This document shows positions 19,883 to 29,584 of a stretch of DNA of 64,000 nucleotides, one piece after another. The notes below the pieces were generated by a model. That model was not told the DNA's origin. It was given only the letters and a program-made list of their open reading frames with translations, and made no database searches. The stretch lies in assembly GCA_023212725.1 (NCBI GenBank), contig JALBYF010000047.1, forward strand, positions 62,001 through 126,000, written 5' to 3'. Every line of letters starts with the position of its first letter. Positions within the stretch are counted from its first letter, which is position 1. Source of the DNA: Tranzscheliella williamsii. Taxonomy: Eukaryota > Basidiomycota > Ustilaginomycetes > Ustilaginales > Ustilaginaceae. The translations under genes and the position numbers were made by a program.

Positions 19883-21694
19883 ATGAGGTCCACCGCCCAC
19901 TCGTCACGACTCGAAGCCTCGTCCTCATCCGCGTCGTCTACCACCTTGGCGCCTTCTTCGTCGCGGCGAGCCCAGAACGGCGCTACTCGCTCTCCACAGA
20001 ACGAAGGTCTCTTGATCGATGGCAACCTCATCAACCCCGACACCGCCTCTGCCTCTTCCCTGTCCGACTACATCCGTACCTCCACTTCCGGCGAACCTAT
20101 CAGCCGTCCCACCTCCGCAGCCAGCATGCGTATCCGCGTCGACAAGCCCAGCAACGAGGTCATCAGCGGTCGCGCTCTCTATACACATGTTCCCACAGGT
20201 TATGAGGCAGATCCACTCCTCCATCCCGACTCCTATGACGACTCCCACGCCAAGGCATCCTACTCTTCTCGTCCCAACGGTCAACCAGCCGTCGGCGCTC
20301 ATTCCAACAATGCCGGCGTCGCAGACACCTTTGCCCGCAGGGGCGGCGCGCCACCCTACTCCCGTCCCACCCTCTACTCGAGGACTCGTCTTTTCCTCTC
20401 CCAGTCCTCCGCCAACATCCTTTCCTCCTTTTTCCTCATCCTCGTCGTCATCTGGGCGCTCTCGGTGCGCCTGCTCGCTGCCCTTCCCAGTTTCTTCTCC
20501 CGCAAGGTCGTCGAGCAGAAGCACTGGGACGATCCCCAGCGCTGGTCTTCCGAAAAGCTCACCAAAGACATTCGATACTACGCCGCCAACTGCGGCTTTG
20601 AGATTCAAAACGAAACCGTCGAGACACAGGACGGCTACTATCTGCGCATGAACCGCATCATCGATCCGCAGACTGCCCACGAGAAGCATTCCGACGGTAA
20701 GGGTGGATTCCCCGTCCTGATCCTCCATGGGCTCTTCCAGTCCAGCGGCTCCTTTGTCACCTCCGAGGAGCGCTCTCTCGCCTTCTGGCTTGCCCGTCGC
20801 GGCTACCAGGTCTTTCTCGGCAACAATCGCGGAGTCTTTGACATGGGCCATCGCAGGTACAAGCGTAACGATCCGCGTTTCTGGGACTACAACATCCGCG
20901 AACTGGCCATCTACGACCTGCCCGCCATGGTCGACTGGGTCCGCAAGCAGACCGGCTACGACAAGATCGCCTTTATCGGACACTCGCAGGGCAACGGGAC
21001 CATGTTCATTTCGCTCTCCAAGGGAATGGTCCCCGAGCTGGGCGAGAAGCTCTCCTACTTTGGCGCACTGGCTCCCGCCGTCTATGCCGGGCCGCTCACC
21101 TCGTGCTTTCCCTTTACCACGCTTGGCCATTTGGAGTGGGCGCAGTGGAAGCGCTACTTTGGCGTGCTCGACTTTATCCCGCTGATGAAGTTTTCCTACG
21201 ACTGGGTGCCGGCGTATCCGTATGCGCTGCTGGGCTACCAGATGTTTGCCTTTCTGTTTGCCTGGACCGATGCCAACTGGTTGCCGCGGCGCAAGGCCAA
21301 GATGTTCCGCTTTACGCCGCAGCCGGTCTCGTCGGCCTCGATATTCTGGTGGGCGGGCAAGGGCGGCTTTGCGTCGCGCGGCTGCACGCTCGATCCGGCG
21401 CTGGCGCCGTGGTGGGACGAGCGCTTTCCGCCGCTCTCTATCTTTTCGGGCGGGATGGACTTTCTGGTGCTGACCGACCCGCTCATCGAGCGCGTCCGCC
21501 AGCAGGAGCCCCACGTCCGCCTCCTCCGCGCCAAGCGCCAGGACGAAGCCGAACACTGCGACCACTTCTGGGCCGCCGACGCCGTCGAATGGTGCTTCGA
21601 CGACATCCACGCCGACATCGAGGCCACCCGCCCGCGCTACCCTGAAGAAATCGACGCACATCCCCCCGCCCCTGCAAACCTCGTCGACGTCTAA
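19883..21694 (+). CDS. Membrane-anchored lipase / steryl ester hydrolase (TGL1/YEH family)
   Basis: 603 aa, intronless, ATG at 19883. Alpha/beta-hydrolase of the acid-lipase group that, in yeast, releases sterols and fatty acids from steryl esters at lipid droplets or the plasma membrane. The hydrophilic N-terminal 170 residues are followed by one membrane segment (SSFFLILVVIWALSVRLLAAL, about 178-200). The AB-hydrolase-lipase lid region CGFEIQNETVETQDGYYLRM comes next, then VLILHGLFQSSG (oxyanion HG). The nucleophile elbow is GHSQG with Ser near residue 367. The likely acid is Asp in GGMDFLVLTD (about 520), and the likely base is one of the His in EAEHCDHFWA (about 558-562). NNRGVFDMGHRRY is typical of the family. 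All triad positions are present, so it should be active. The three yeast paralogues cannot be told apart here. Confidence 0.9.
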   Translation: MRSTAHSSRLEASSSSASSTTLAPSSSRRAQNGATRSPQNEGLLIDGNLINPDTASASSLSDYIRTSTSGEPISRPTSAASMRIRVDKPSNEVISGRALYTHVPTGYEADPLLHPDSYDDSHAKASYSSRPNGQPAVGAHSNNAGVADTFARRGGAPPYSRPTLYSRTRLFLSQSSANILSSFFLILVVIWALSVRLLAALPSFFSRKVVEQKHWDDPQRWSSEKLTKDIRYYAANCGFEIQNETVETQDGYYLRMNRIIDPQTAHEKHSDGKGGFPVLILHGLFQSSGSFVTSEERSLAFWLARRGYQVFLGNNRGVFDMGHRRYKRNDPRFWDYNIRELAIYDLPAMVDWVRKQTGYDKIAFIGHSQGNGTMFISLSKGMVPELGEKLSYFGALAPAVYAGPLTSCFPFTTLGHLEWAQWKRYFGVLDFIPLMKFSYDWVPAYPYALLGYQMFAFLFAWTDANWLPRRKAKMFRFTPQPVSSASIFWWAGKGGFASRGCTLDPALAPWWDERFPPLSIFSGGMDFLVLTDPLIERVRQQEPHVRLLRAKRQDEAEHCDHFWAADAVEWCFDDIHADIEATRPRYPEEIDAHPPAPANLVDV

Positions 21695-21851
21695 CCGCGC
21701 CCGGGAACGCATCCCCCGCACAGCCTCGTCGCTCCACTGCAATGTCTCTACTGCAATGCAGCGGTCGATTTTATCATGAGAAAGCAAGAGTGGATGGCCA
21801 AAAGGTCATTGCTGGGAAGGAGGGCAGGGAGTGCTGTGAGGAGGGGGTGGG

Positions 21852-23930
21852 CTAGTCCGAGTCGGAATCGCTGTCGTCGTCGTCGTCGTCGTCGTTTTGA
21901 TCGTCTGTGTCGTCGTCGGTGGCGCTGTCGTCGTCGTCAGCGCTGCGCGGTGGGCGGACGGACTGGCCCTTCATGAGGGCCATCTGGCCGGCGAGGGAGT
22001 CTTCGTCGGGTTCGGAGATTTCGTCCTCGCGGTCGTCATCGTCGAGGGCGGAAGGGTCGTCGACCTTGAGTTTGAGCATGCGGGAAGCGTCAGCGCCGAG
22101 GAACGAGTCGGACTTGAGAAGCGCCTGGAACGTGTAGAGGCCGGCGGAGGGGGGTGCTTGGAACTGGACCGAGTAGGTGCGGACCAGGTCGGCGCCAACG
22201 TCGGTCACCTTGGTCGGCTGGACGATGACGCGGTCCAGCTTCTGGTCGCCGATCATCACCCACCACGCCGGCTTGCGCTCCTCCCAGAAGTACGGTGCGC
22301 GCGCGAAGCCGAGCGGCTGCTTGCCGTCCTTGTTCTCCGCGCCCGCCTCGCCCTTGCCCTTCTTGCCTGCGCCCTTGCCTGCGCCCCCGGCGCCCACCTC
22401 GTCCTCGGTATCCGGCCGCACGCTCGTCTCGTCATCGATTCGCCGCGCATCCAACCGCCGTCCGTCACGCAGCAAGCTTCCATCCTTGCGCGGCGGCAAG
22501 AGCCGCAGCTTGACCACAAACTGGACAATCGCCCCCGTCGTCACCAGCTTCTCACCCGAGACCTTGAAGAACGCATCGACCAGCTCGAGACGCGGCCAGC
22601 TGCTAACCACTTGCACCACCTCGTCGTACTGCTTGTCCGACAAACCAGCAGCGGTGATTGCCTGGCGCCTCTCCGCTTCGGGGATCTTCCAGAGACCCTG
22701 GATGCCAAGCTTGGCAAGGCTGTTGGATTCCGCCAGCTTCTTGACTACCGCCGGCGTCACCGACGGTAGCTGCAACAGCTCGGCGGTGTTGGTGTCCTGG
22801 ACCGGCACCGCCTGCACCATGCAGCGGACAAGATCCATGAGCAGCATTGTCGTATTCAACCAGTTGTGGGCGAGCGAGATCGACATGAGGCCATTCAGCA
22901 GCTGAACAGCCTTGGCGGCATACTGGAACTTTGTGCGCTCCAGCCGTGCGCTGCCGGAGTCGAGGCGGAACGTATGCGCGTAGAGAAGCACCATGGCCTT
23001 GCGGATCGAAGCGGTCTTGAACGAGTCAATTAGGTGCCACTCGGGTCCATACTCGGCGAGACGCTGACGAACATTCTCCTCGAGTTTGGCAAGCGCAGCT
23101 TCGTCTTTGTCCTTGCCGGCCTTGTTGAGCTTGGCATCGTTGAACTCCTCAGAGATGGCGAGTAGGGCAAAGATACGAGCAGGCGCGGTGTCATCGCGTA
23201 GGTGCTGGAAGTAGGTCTGGGCGGTGTCGTTGACGATGCCATCCTTGGTTTTGGACCGAGAACCGTACCACCATCGGGCGACCAGGTAAGGCAGACCGAT
23301 ACCGAAAACGACGCCGTACAGACCCAAGACGTAAATATTGTTCTGGCTCTCGATCACCCATCGCGGTAGGGCAATGCCCATCGACATCTCCTGTTTGCCG
23401 TCGGGATGGCCGTACAGCTCAAAGTTCTTGCGGATGGTTTCATCGGTCAAAGACTTGTACGCCTTGGTGATCTCAATGTAGTGGGCCTCTGCCGCTTCCT
23501 TATCTTGATCTGGGCCGAGTACGAGCTTGTCCGGGTGGAACTTGACACTGAGTCGCTTGTAGTGCTTCTTGATCTCTTTCTCGGTGGCCGAAGCAGCAAT
23601 ACCGAGGATCTGGAATGGGTCATAGATAGCGTGGGACGAATTGGCCGCGGTGTTCAGGATCTTTTGGAAGAGGTAGGCGACAACACCCCACCCGCCGACG
23701 ACAAAAAAGACCTTTGCGCTGATCTGGGGATTGGCTAGCGACCTTCTGCGCGCCTTGCGAATCAGATCGATCTTCTGACCAACGGCGTCCCAAGATCCCT
23801 TCTTGGACCCGCGAAAGGTAGAAGACGGTGCAAGCAACGAATAGGTGAGCGGGACAAGGACAAGCAGGAGGAAAGTGAGGACAAAAGTGAGAAACTGTCC
23901 GCCCTCCTCGTCGTACTTGTATTCCGCCAT
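21852..23930 (-). CDS. SEC63: SEC63, ER translocon J-domain subunit
   Basis: 692 aa, intronless, ATG at 23930. Sec63 recruits the luminal Hsp70 Kar2/BiP to the Sec61 channel for post-translational import. Order: a membrane segment near 13-33, a second near 73-95, then a luminal J domain (about 105-170, YDPFQILGIAASATEKEIKKHYKRL) with the essential HPD at 132-134. A third membrane segment lies at about 200-220 (VLGLYGVVFGIGLPYLVARWW). The two Sec63/Brl domains follow (about 270-620), and the protein ends in a strongly acidic tail DDDDDDDSDSDSD. In yeast that tail binds Sec62 and is phosphorylated by CK2, and this one has the Ser/Asp pattern for it. A Lys/Gly-rich insertion (KGAGKKGKGEAG, about 525) interrupts the second Brl domain. 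Identity is secure. Confidence 0.96.
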   Translation of the reverse strand: MAEYKYDEEGGQFLTFVLTFLLLVLVPLTYSLLAPSSTFRGSKKGSWDAVGQKIDLIRKARRRSLANPQISAKVFFVVGGWGVVAYLFQKILNTAANSSHAIYDPFQILGIAASATEKEIKKHYKRLSVKFHPDKLVLGPDQDKEAAEAHYIEITKAYKSLTDETIRKNFELYGHPDGKQEMSMGIALPRWVIESQNNIYVLGLYGVVFGIGLPYLVARWWYGSRSKTKDGIVNDTAQTYFQHLRDDTAPARIFALLAISEEFNDAKLNKAGKDKDEAALAKLEENVRQRLAEYGPEWHLIDSFKTASIRKAMVLLYAHTFRLDSGSARLERTKFQYAAKAVQLLNGLMSISLAHNWLNTTMLLMDLVRCMVQAVPVQDTNTAELLQLPSVTPAVVKKLAESNSLAKLGIQGLWKIPEAERRQAITAAGLSDKQYDEVVQVVSSWPRLELVDAFFKVSGEKLVTTGAIVQFVVKLRLLPPRKDGSLLRDGRRLDARRIDDETSVRPDTEDEVGAGGAGKGAGKKGKGEAGAENKDGKQPLGFARAPYFWEERKPAWWVMIGDQKLDRVIVQPTKVTDVGADLVRTYSVQFQAPPSAGLYTFQALLKSDSFLGADASRMLKLKVDDPSALDDDDREDEISEPDEDSLAGQMALMKGQSVRPPRSADDDDSATDDDTDDQNDDDDDDDSDSDSD

Positions 23931-24619
23931 CTTGGCTCAGCCCGGGCCGTTGCCAGTGATGCTGGCAGTGAGACCGAAGACTCCTTAAATCCTTAGCTGT
24001 CTTGACCCAGAGGTTCGCTTCGTGCGAGAAAAGCACTTTGCGGAGAGTGTGAGCCGACAGCGGGCGCCAGGAAAACAGGTGCTGTTGAGGGTGGTAGTGA
24101 TGGACGAGGAGAGGAGCTGAGTTGCAGTGCACCTGATTGATCACAGCTTGAGCAGCGGTGCCAGTTAGAGGAATGCATTAATGAGAGGTTATGATGATGT
24201 GGAAGAAGCTGCTGGCTTGCGCGATTACATGTCTTTCAAGGCCGTGACGGCTTCATTCAAGGGATTGTAGTCCAGCGATTCACATATTGCACGGGTGCAA
24301 CCTGCCCTTTCTAATCCAACTCCTTACCGGCTTCGGAGCCGCTTCGATTCAATTTCAGACTGGTAAATCAGATTCACGGTTGGCCATCCTGTTAGATCCT
24401 CTCAGCTTCGATGTCGCGCTGCTGACGCGTCGTGCAAAGATCAACACTTCTCGCTGATAGCCAAATAGCACAACGCTTACTCGGCCGCCAGCATTCGTCT
24501 CCTCCGCACCCCACCACCATCCGCCCTTTCGCGCCATCAGACATCCGCCACAAGGTATCTTGTGGGCTGCTGCTTCCGTTTAATAGCATGTGGTAGGGCT
24601 TGGCCTGCTGTATCTGACA
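23931..24619. other. Divergent promoter region
   Basis: Upstream sequence of SEC63 (leftward) and the PITH-CENP-T gene (rightward). No gene recognised. The open frame of the latter extends ten codons upstream of 24620 only from a GTG. Confidence 0.45.
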
Positions 24620-27600
24620 ATGAGCTGCAATTCAGCCGATGACCAGGAGAGTCGCGATGCCAGCGATCTTCCTCCGTCTCAACCTCCTGCCTCGGGGCTG
24701 ACGGCTGTCGATGGGGATGCCACCAGTCTCTTCGAGTATATCATCCGTGACAAGGTCTGGGGAGCAAATCTGAACCCGCCAGAATCTGCCAAGAACGTGA
24801 TCAAGCCCTGGAACGAGAGGCTGTCCGCCCATCCTAGCACCCAGTCGAACGTCGACGATCAGCTTGCCATCACCGTGCCCTTTACCTGCCCTGTCAGAAT
24901 CAAATCCATACTTATCAATACAGGCAGAGGTGACTTCGCGCCCTCGCGATGCAGAGCCTTTGTCAATCGCCCTGACGGTATCGATTTCGACGAGGCTGAC
25001 CAAGCCACTGACCCTGACCACCTGTCCACGGACAGCTCGGCCTGGCCTCGAGCTGCTACCCTCGGCACCGTCGGCAGTGGCAGAGCCCAAGCAGATTTTG
25101 CCTTACTACAAGGAGAAGATGGCGCCGTCGAGTACCCGGTCAGCGTAGCTAGGTTCTCTAATACCAACTCGGTCACTATCATTCTCTCGCACTCCAACGC
25201 TACCACACTTTCGCGCTTCTTCTACCTTGGCTTCCGCGGTACCGCGTTGGTACTTAACAAGGAGCCAGGAGAGAGGCTCAACATCGCCGCTGCCAACTCT
25301 GCTGACCACCCTGTAGATGCCCTCCGCGAGAAGCAGGGTGCGAGCCAGGGTCTCGCCGGCGGGAGTAACCCTGGACGCCGCGGTTCACCTCGCTACGTTG
25401 TTGGAGATCCGCAAGCCGCGGAGAGGATAGCAGAGATGGCGACAAGCCCTCGCCGATCCCCTCGCAGCAACAAAACTCAATCTGGCATACGCGACTCTAC
25501 GCCCAGGGCGTCTGCATCGCCACGCAAACGCAAGAGTTTGGCTCCCGGGCTGGGCAGTACGGCTGCACCAGCAGCCGGAAGTTCCTCCACGCACAGGACT
25601 CCTGTGGCTACCATCTCTTCCGTAAGGACTCCGAAAACCGCGCCGTCCGCCAGAAGTGGTCAACAGGTTCCGACCTCTACAGCTTCTCATGCCGGCCGTA
25701 CTACAACCGAATCGGGCGAGCGGCGTAGGTCGCTCTCGCAGCCACCGCCCAACGATGTACTCATGCGTCAGTTGCAGGCTGCCACCGCTACTCCCTCGGC
25801 CAAACATGCTACTGAGAGGCACGTGCGCACACCCTCACAAACCGCCACAAGTCAGCTTGCTGGCCCTGCAACCACACCGGGCAAGCGGGTCCTTGGAACG
25901 CCACGACATGTTCCGGCCTCAGCCTCGGGAAAGTCCAATCCGTTTGCAGGACTTACTACAACGCCACGCAACCCCCAAACTCCGGCCACAGACAAGCGCA
26001 AGAAGCGCAACGATACCCTTCTGGCTAGCGCTCAGAGGACAAAGGAATTCAGCGCTTCCACTCGCAAAAGTCTCTGGGGTGGCATTGGTGGTTGGGCGGG
26101 CGGACGGGAAGAATCGCCTATGGACCTATTGAGGAGGTTAGCAAGGGCACCGGGCTTTGTGGCACCCTCAACGCCGTCCAACGACTCGGTCGCGATGCCT
26201 CCGCCAGCGCCACCTAGCCGTGCGGGCGAGGTGCCGGCCTCATCCAGGTCTTTGCTTGCCGGTAGAGACCACCCAAGAGATAGTCTTGTCAGTAATTCTA
26301 CGCGGTCCTCGCTCGCGGGGCGAAGCAGCACAGGGAGCAGGACTGGCAGGAGCACCATGCTTATTCCCGGCGAGAGTGTCCCTGGCGACCTGACGCGAGA
26401 CAGTACCGGTGATTCAGTGGAGCTGGACGAGTCCATGGTATCGCAGTCCGGCTCGCAATCGGGCGAGTCTTCGCGTCTCTCGAACATGGGCATCCCCCGC
26501 CGTCGGTCCGGCGTGGGTATTGCCAGAGGAGGCATCTTTGCCACCCTGGCGGATCGAGGCAAGCCGAGCCGCATGTCTACCGGTTCTCGCGTCTCGTTTG
26601 CCGACGAAGCGATCTCCTCGCCGTCCAGACTGGATGATCTGTCTGGACAGAGGCAAGATGATCTGCACAGGTCCTTGCAGGCGTCGGCGATCATGGGAGA
26701 GAGCTTTGCTTCGGCGTCCGGCCTGGACTTGGCGACAGCTGCCGCCATGCAACGGCTGGATGAGCTGACCAGACGCAGCTTCTTCAGTGATGATGGCAGG
26801 CTCCAGATCGATGGCGACACTGAGGACGAGGACGCCGAGTACCGGACAGCATCCAGGCGCAAAAGCGTGGGACGATCCATGTCAGAGCCCCTCGAAGGCG
26901 ATGGCGACGGGTCGGTTGTTATCTTTGATGACGTTGGCGCTGAAGAGGGCTTAGAAGGCATCTACGACGGCGAGGATGAGGTGGCGGTCGAGGTATCCGA
27001 CAGCCTGGCAGTGGAAGATGACGACGAGCAAGGTGCTGGGCGGCGAGCGCAGCTGGAAGACGTTTCTCTGCTGGATGACTCACGATCCCGATCGGATCTA
27101 CGGGAGCAGCCGAGCATCTCGGCTGGCGATGAGAGCCGACTCTCGAATCCGTTTGTGGCAGGTGATGCCGGAGAATCGTTCCAGGTCGACGATCCCTACT
27201 CTTCCGACGAAGGTGCCGAGTACGGTCTGGAGAGCGAGGTTGTTGCCGAGGATGACGACGAGGACGAGGATGAGGAAGACAGAAATGCGAGCGTTCAACG
27301 GTTGAACCTGATGGAGGCGAAGGATCTGAACGCGCTGCTGAAAAGACGAATTGTCAAGAAGCGCAAGTCGAGGATCTCGCCGTTCTCGGGAGCGGCTGTG
27401 CCTCCGCTGCCGTCGTCGGTGATGCGCGATCTATTCTCGTCGTTCTTGTCGCCGGGCGGGGCAAGCGCGGGGGGCTCGCTGCTGCAGTCATCGACGGGCT
27501 CGGCGTCGCGCTCGACAAAGCGGGCCAAGCTGGACGCGACCGTGCTGGACGAGCTGGACTCGGCGTGCCACGACTTCTTTGGCCAATTTACGCAGAACTT

Positions 27601-27925
27601 GCTCGCGCAGTCCAAAGTGCGGACGGGCCGCAAAGCGGCGGCGCGCAACGACGCTGGCACGACCATCACCGAGGCCGATGTCGTCGGCGTGCTCAAGCAG
27701 CAGGGACACGTCACGCAGCGACACGACCTCTCTAGCCTGGCACACAAACTCCTGCCGCGAGAGCTGACGGACCAGATGGACCTCGCCAGGTGGGCCAAGA
27801 CAGGCACGGTGCAGACATCGCTCGCCTCGATGCTGCCGCAACAGAAGAGGAGACCGAAAGACGCCGACGCTTCCGCCGGCCAGACTACGCTAGCCTCCGC
27901 CGTCGACGCTGACGAGACCACGTAG
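24620..27925 (+). CDS. PITH domain fused to CENP-T-like histone-fold kinetochore protein
   Basis: One uninterrupted frame of 1101 aa from ATG at 24620. Residues about 30-207 form a PITH domain, seen in TXNL1 and PITHD1 (proteasome-associated): LFEYIIRDKVWGANLN, VIKPWNERL, ITVPFTCPVRIKSILI, EYPVSVARFSNTNSVTI, FFYLGFRG. Residues 250-500 are Ser/Thr/Pro-rich with many SP/TP sites. Near 499 lies SPMDLLRRLARAPGF, resembling the N-terminal TP-x-LL-R-R motif of vertebrate CENP-T. An acidic middle follows. Residues about 930-1062 form the CENP-T histone fold: VPPLPSSVMRDLFSSFL, LDELDSACHDFFGQFTQNL, TITEADVVGVLKQQGHV, LSSLAHKLLPRELTDQM. CENP-T binds CENP-W and DNA and recruits Ndc80. An internal ATG (codon 273, at 25436) could start a stand-alone CENP-T, but no stop codon separates the halves. 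Both domain calls come from motif recognition. Confidence 0.85.
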   Translation: MSCNSADDQESRDASDLPPSQPPASGLTAVDGDATSLFEYIIRDKVWGANLNPPESAKNVIKPWNERLSAHPSTQSNVDDQLAITVPFTCPVRIKSILINTGRGDFAPSRCRAFVNRPDGIDFDEADQATDPDHLSTDSSAWPRAATLGTVGSGRAQADFALLQGEDGAVEYPVSVARFSNTNSVTIILSHSNATTLSRFFYLGFRGTALVLNKEPGERLNIAAANSADHPVDALREKQGASQGLAGGSNPGRRGSPRYVVGDPQAAERIAEMATSPRRSPRSNKTQSGIRDSTPRASASPRKRKSLAPGLGSTAAPAAGSSSTHRTPVATISSVRTPKTAPSARSGQQVPTSTASHAGRTTTESGERRRSLSQPPPNDVLMRQLQAATATPSAKHATERHVRTPSQTATSQLAGPATTPGKRVLGTPRHVPASASGKSNPFAGLTTTPRNPQTPATDKRKKRNDTLLASAQRTKEFSASTRKSLWGGIGGWAGGREESPMDLLRRLARAPGFVAPSTPSNDSVAMPPPAPPSRAGEVPASSRSLLAGRDHPRDSLVSNSTRSSLAGRSSTGSRTGRSTMLIPGESVPGDLTRDSTGDSVELDESMVSQSGSQSGESSRLSNMGIPRRRSGVGIARGGIFATLADRGKPSRMSTGSRVSFADEAISSPSRLDDLSGQRQDDLHRSLQASAIMGESFASASGLDLATAAAMQRLDELTRRSFFSDDGRLQIDGDTEDEDAEYRTASRRKSVGRSMSEPLEGDGDGSVVIFDDVGAEEGLEGIYDGEDEVAVEVSDSLAVEDDDEQGAGRRAQLEDVSLLDDSRSRSDLREQPSISAGDESRLSNPFVAGDAGESFQVDDPYSSDEGAEYGLESEVVAEDDDEDEDEEDRNASVQRLNLMEAKDLNALLKRRIVKKRKSRISPFSGAAVPPLPSSVMRDLFSSFLSPGGASAGGSLLQSSTGSASRSTKRAKLDATVLDELDSACHDFFGQFTQNLLAQSKVRTGRKAAARNDAGTTITEADVVGVLKQQGHVTQRHDLSSLAHKLLPRELTDQMDLARWAKTGTVQTSLASMLPQQKRRPKDADASAGQTTLASAVDADETT

Positions 27926-28421
27926 TCTGCCCACTCCATCCTTTTCACCCACCGATGCTGTGCTGTGCTGTACGCATGCTATACGCCGTCCTTGCTGTCG
28001 CGCTTCCCACCAGCGCCGCTCCTATCTAGTCCTTCTCCTTCCTTGACTCGACATTGGATTATAATATTCTCCTGGCTTGGCAGTAGCTTGAGCATGTCAT
28101 TTGGCTAATCTGGTCTGTCTCCGAGTTCCGTTGACTTGCCAAACTCGCTGCTTTGCTTGCGCGTTCCACAGTTTTTTTCGCTGGAAATTGATCCATTTGC
28201 TCACTGAATGCTCGCGCTCATGCAGGCTGAATCCATTTTTGAGCCCAGTTGAGTAGGATTTTGATGAGGCCACAAAGGGAAGAATAGAAGCGCAGGAGCC
28301 ACTCTATGGATACGTTCGCAGTAAGGTGCTTTTACTCAGCGTGGCTGCTTGCTTCTCTCCACCTCACCTCATCATCCAACTGGAACGCTTAACGCTTTGT
28401 CCCGCCTTAGGTAATTTCGAG
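27926..28421. other. Intergenic
   Basis: 3' flank of PITH-CENP-T and promoter of MAM33. AT-richer than the genes; no ORF of interest. Confidence 0.45.
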
Positions 28422-29228
28422 ATGCTTGCCGGTACACTTTCACGGACGCTGGTGCGCAGCGGTGTTGTTGGCTCGCGCGGCGGGATGCGCGTGGCTGCGC
28501 TGCGGCCGGCGGTTGCGTTGGCGGCGCCGAGGCTGCGGTGCTTCTCGGTCTCTGCTCTTGTGCGCGGCCAGGGCGAGTTCGACCCGGACCTGAGCAGCAA
28601 GTTGGCGCAGGAGATCACGTACGAGCGCGACAACTCGAACATCTACGAGCTCGGTTCGCCGGACCGGGAGCCCAAGTTTGTCAGCGAGTTCAAGCAGGCC
28701 GGTGTGTGGAAGCTGGTGGACCAGCCGGGCTCGGACGAGGTGGCGCTGGAGCGCGAGTTTGGCAACGAGCACATCCGTGTCTTCTTCAGCGTCGGCGACA
28801 TTGACGCCACCGAAGCCGGCGAGCCCGAAGAGGGCGCCGGCCCGCAGGAGGACGAGCAGGACGAGCTCGGCCCCGCCTTCCCCGTCCGCATCGCCTGCAC
28901 CATCACCAAGCCCAGCGTAGGAAGCGCGCTCTCGATAGATGCCATCGTCCAGGACGGCGAAGTAACGGTGGACAACATCGCCTACTTTGCGGACGCCAAC
29001 CTCGCCACCTCGATGACCTCTGAAGCCGACTGGGACCGCAAGGCCGTCTACCTCGGCCCCGACTTTGAGACGCTCGACGAGAGCCTCCAGACCCAGTTCG
29101 AGCAGTACCTCGCCGAGCGCGGCATCGACAGCAGCCTCGCCCTCTTCATCCCCAACTACGCCGAGTACAAGGAGCAGAGGGAGTACTGCTCCTGGCTCAA
29201 CAACCTCAAGAACTTTGTCGACGCATGA
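28422..29228 (+). CDS. MAM33: Mitochondrial acidic matrix protein MAM33 (p32/C1QBP family)
   Basis: 268 aa from the ATG at 28422. The frame extends 32 codons upstream, but this ATG begins a typical mitochondrial presequence: Arg-rich, no acids, MLAGTLSRTLVRSGVVGSRG to about RLRCFSVSAL. The mature part is acidic, as in the trimeric doughnut-shaped p32 fold. Family landmarks are FDPDLSSKLAQEITYERDN at the start, an acidic loop (EPEEGAGPQEDEQDELGP), FPVRIACTITKP, YLGPDFETLDESLQTQFEQYLAERGI, and the C-terminal YKEQREYCSWLNNLKNFV. In fungi it supports mitochondrial translation and respiration. No intron needed. Confidence 0.93.
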   Translation: MLAGTLSRTLVRSGVVGSRGGMRVAALRPAVALAAPRLRCFSVSALVRGQGEFDPDLSSKLAQEITYERDNSNIYELGSPDREPKFVSEFKQAGVWKLVDQPGSDEVALEREFGNEHIRVFFSVGDIDATEAGEPEEGAGPQEDEQDELGPAFPVRIACTITKPSVGSALSIDAIVQDGEVTVDNIAYFADANLATSMTSEADWDRKAVYLGPDFETLDESLQTQFEQYLAERGIDSSLALFIPNYAEYKEQREYCSWLNNLKNFVDA

Positions 29229-29584
29229 GGGCCATTGGCGATTCCCAACCCCTCCGCCTTGCCCTTTCGCTTGCCCTTCCGTTTGCCGTATATAGTATCC
29301 ACCGCACCTCAGCCGAATCCATGCCGCGCGTCTTGCCACCCCTCCGACGTACACACTATACTCTCTCGACAGTGGAAGCGGCGCGCTTGGGAGAAGTCCT
29401 TCTCCGTCCTCATCGTTGTTAGATTGGAAGGGTGGCTGGGTGCGAGGCCGACTCCCGAGCTGTCGCTGCCAAAATTCGAGAAAAGCGATGAATATTTTGT
29501 GAAATCTGGCGAAATGGCATGGCACGGGTTGCCTTTCCTTCTACACACGAATTTACCTGCTGATCGACGACAGAAATCGGAGGC
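29229..29584. other. Short intergenic region
   Basis: 3' flank of MAM33 and the promoter/5' leader of the NOP13-like gene. No separate gene seen. Confidence 0.4.

Noticed and set aside
19925..21787. 620-codon open frame on the minus strand
   Set aside because: Runs antisense to the lipase with its GHSQG motif. Such long mirror frames are common in GC-rich codon usage, and there is no domain in it.
25436..27925. Separate CENP-T gene starting at the internal ATG
   Set aside because: Possible but not preferred: the PITH-encoding frame runs straight into it with no stop, splice signal or promoter that I can see. Kept as an alternative in the findings.
28440..29525. 361-codon minus-strand frame over MAM33
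   Set aside because: Shadow frame; MAM33 on the other strand has full family motifs.
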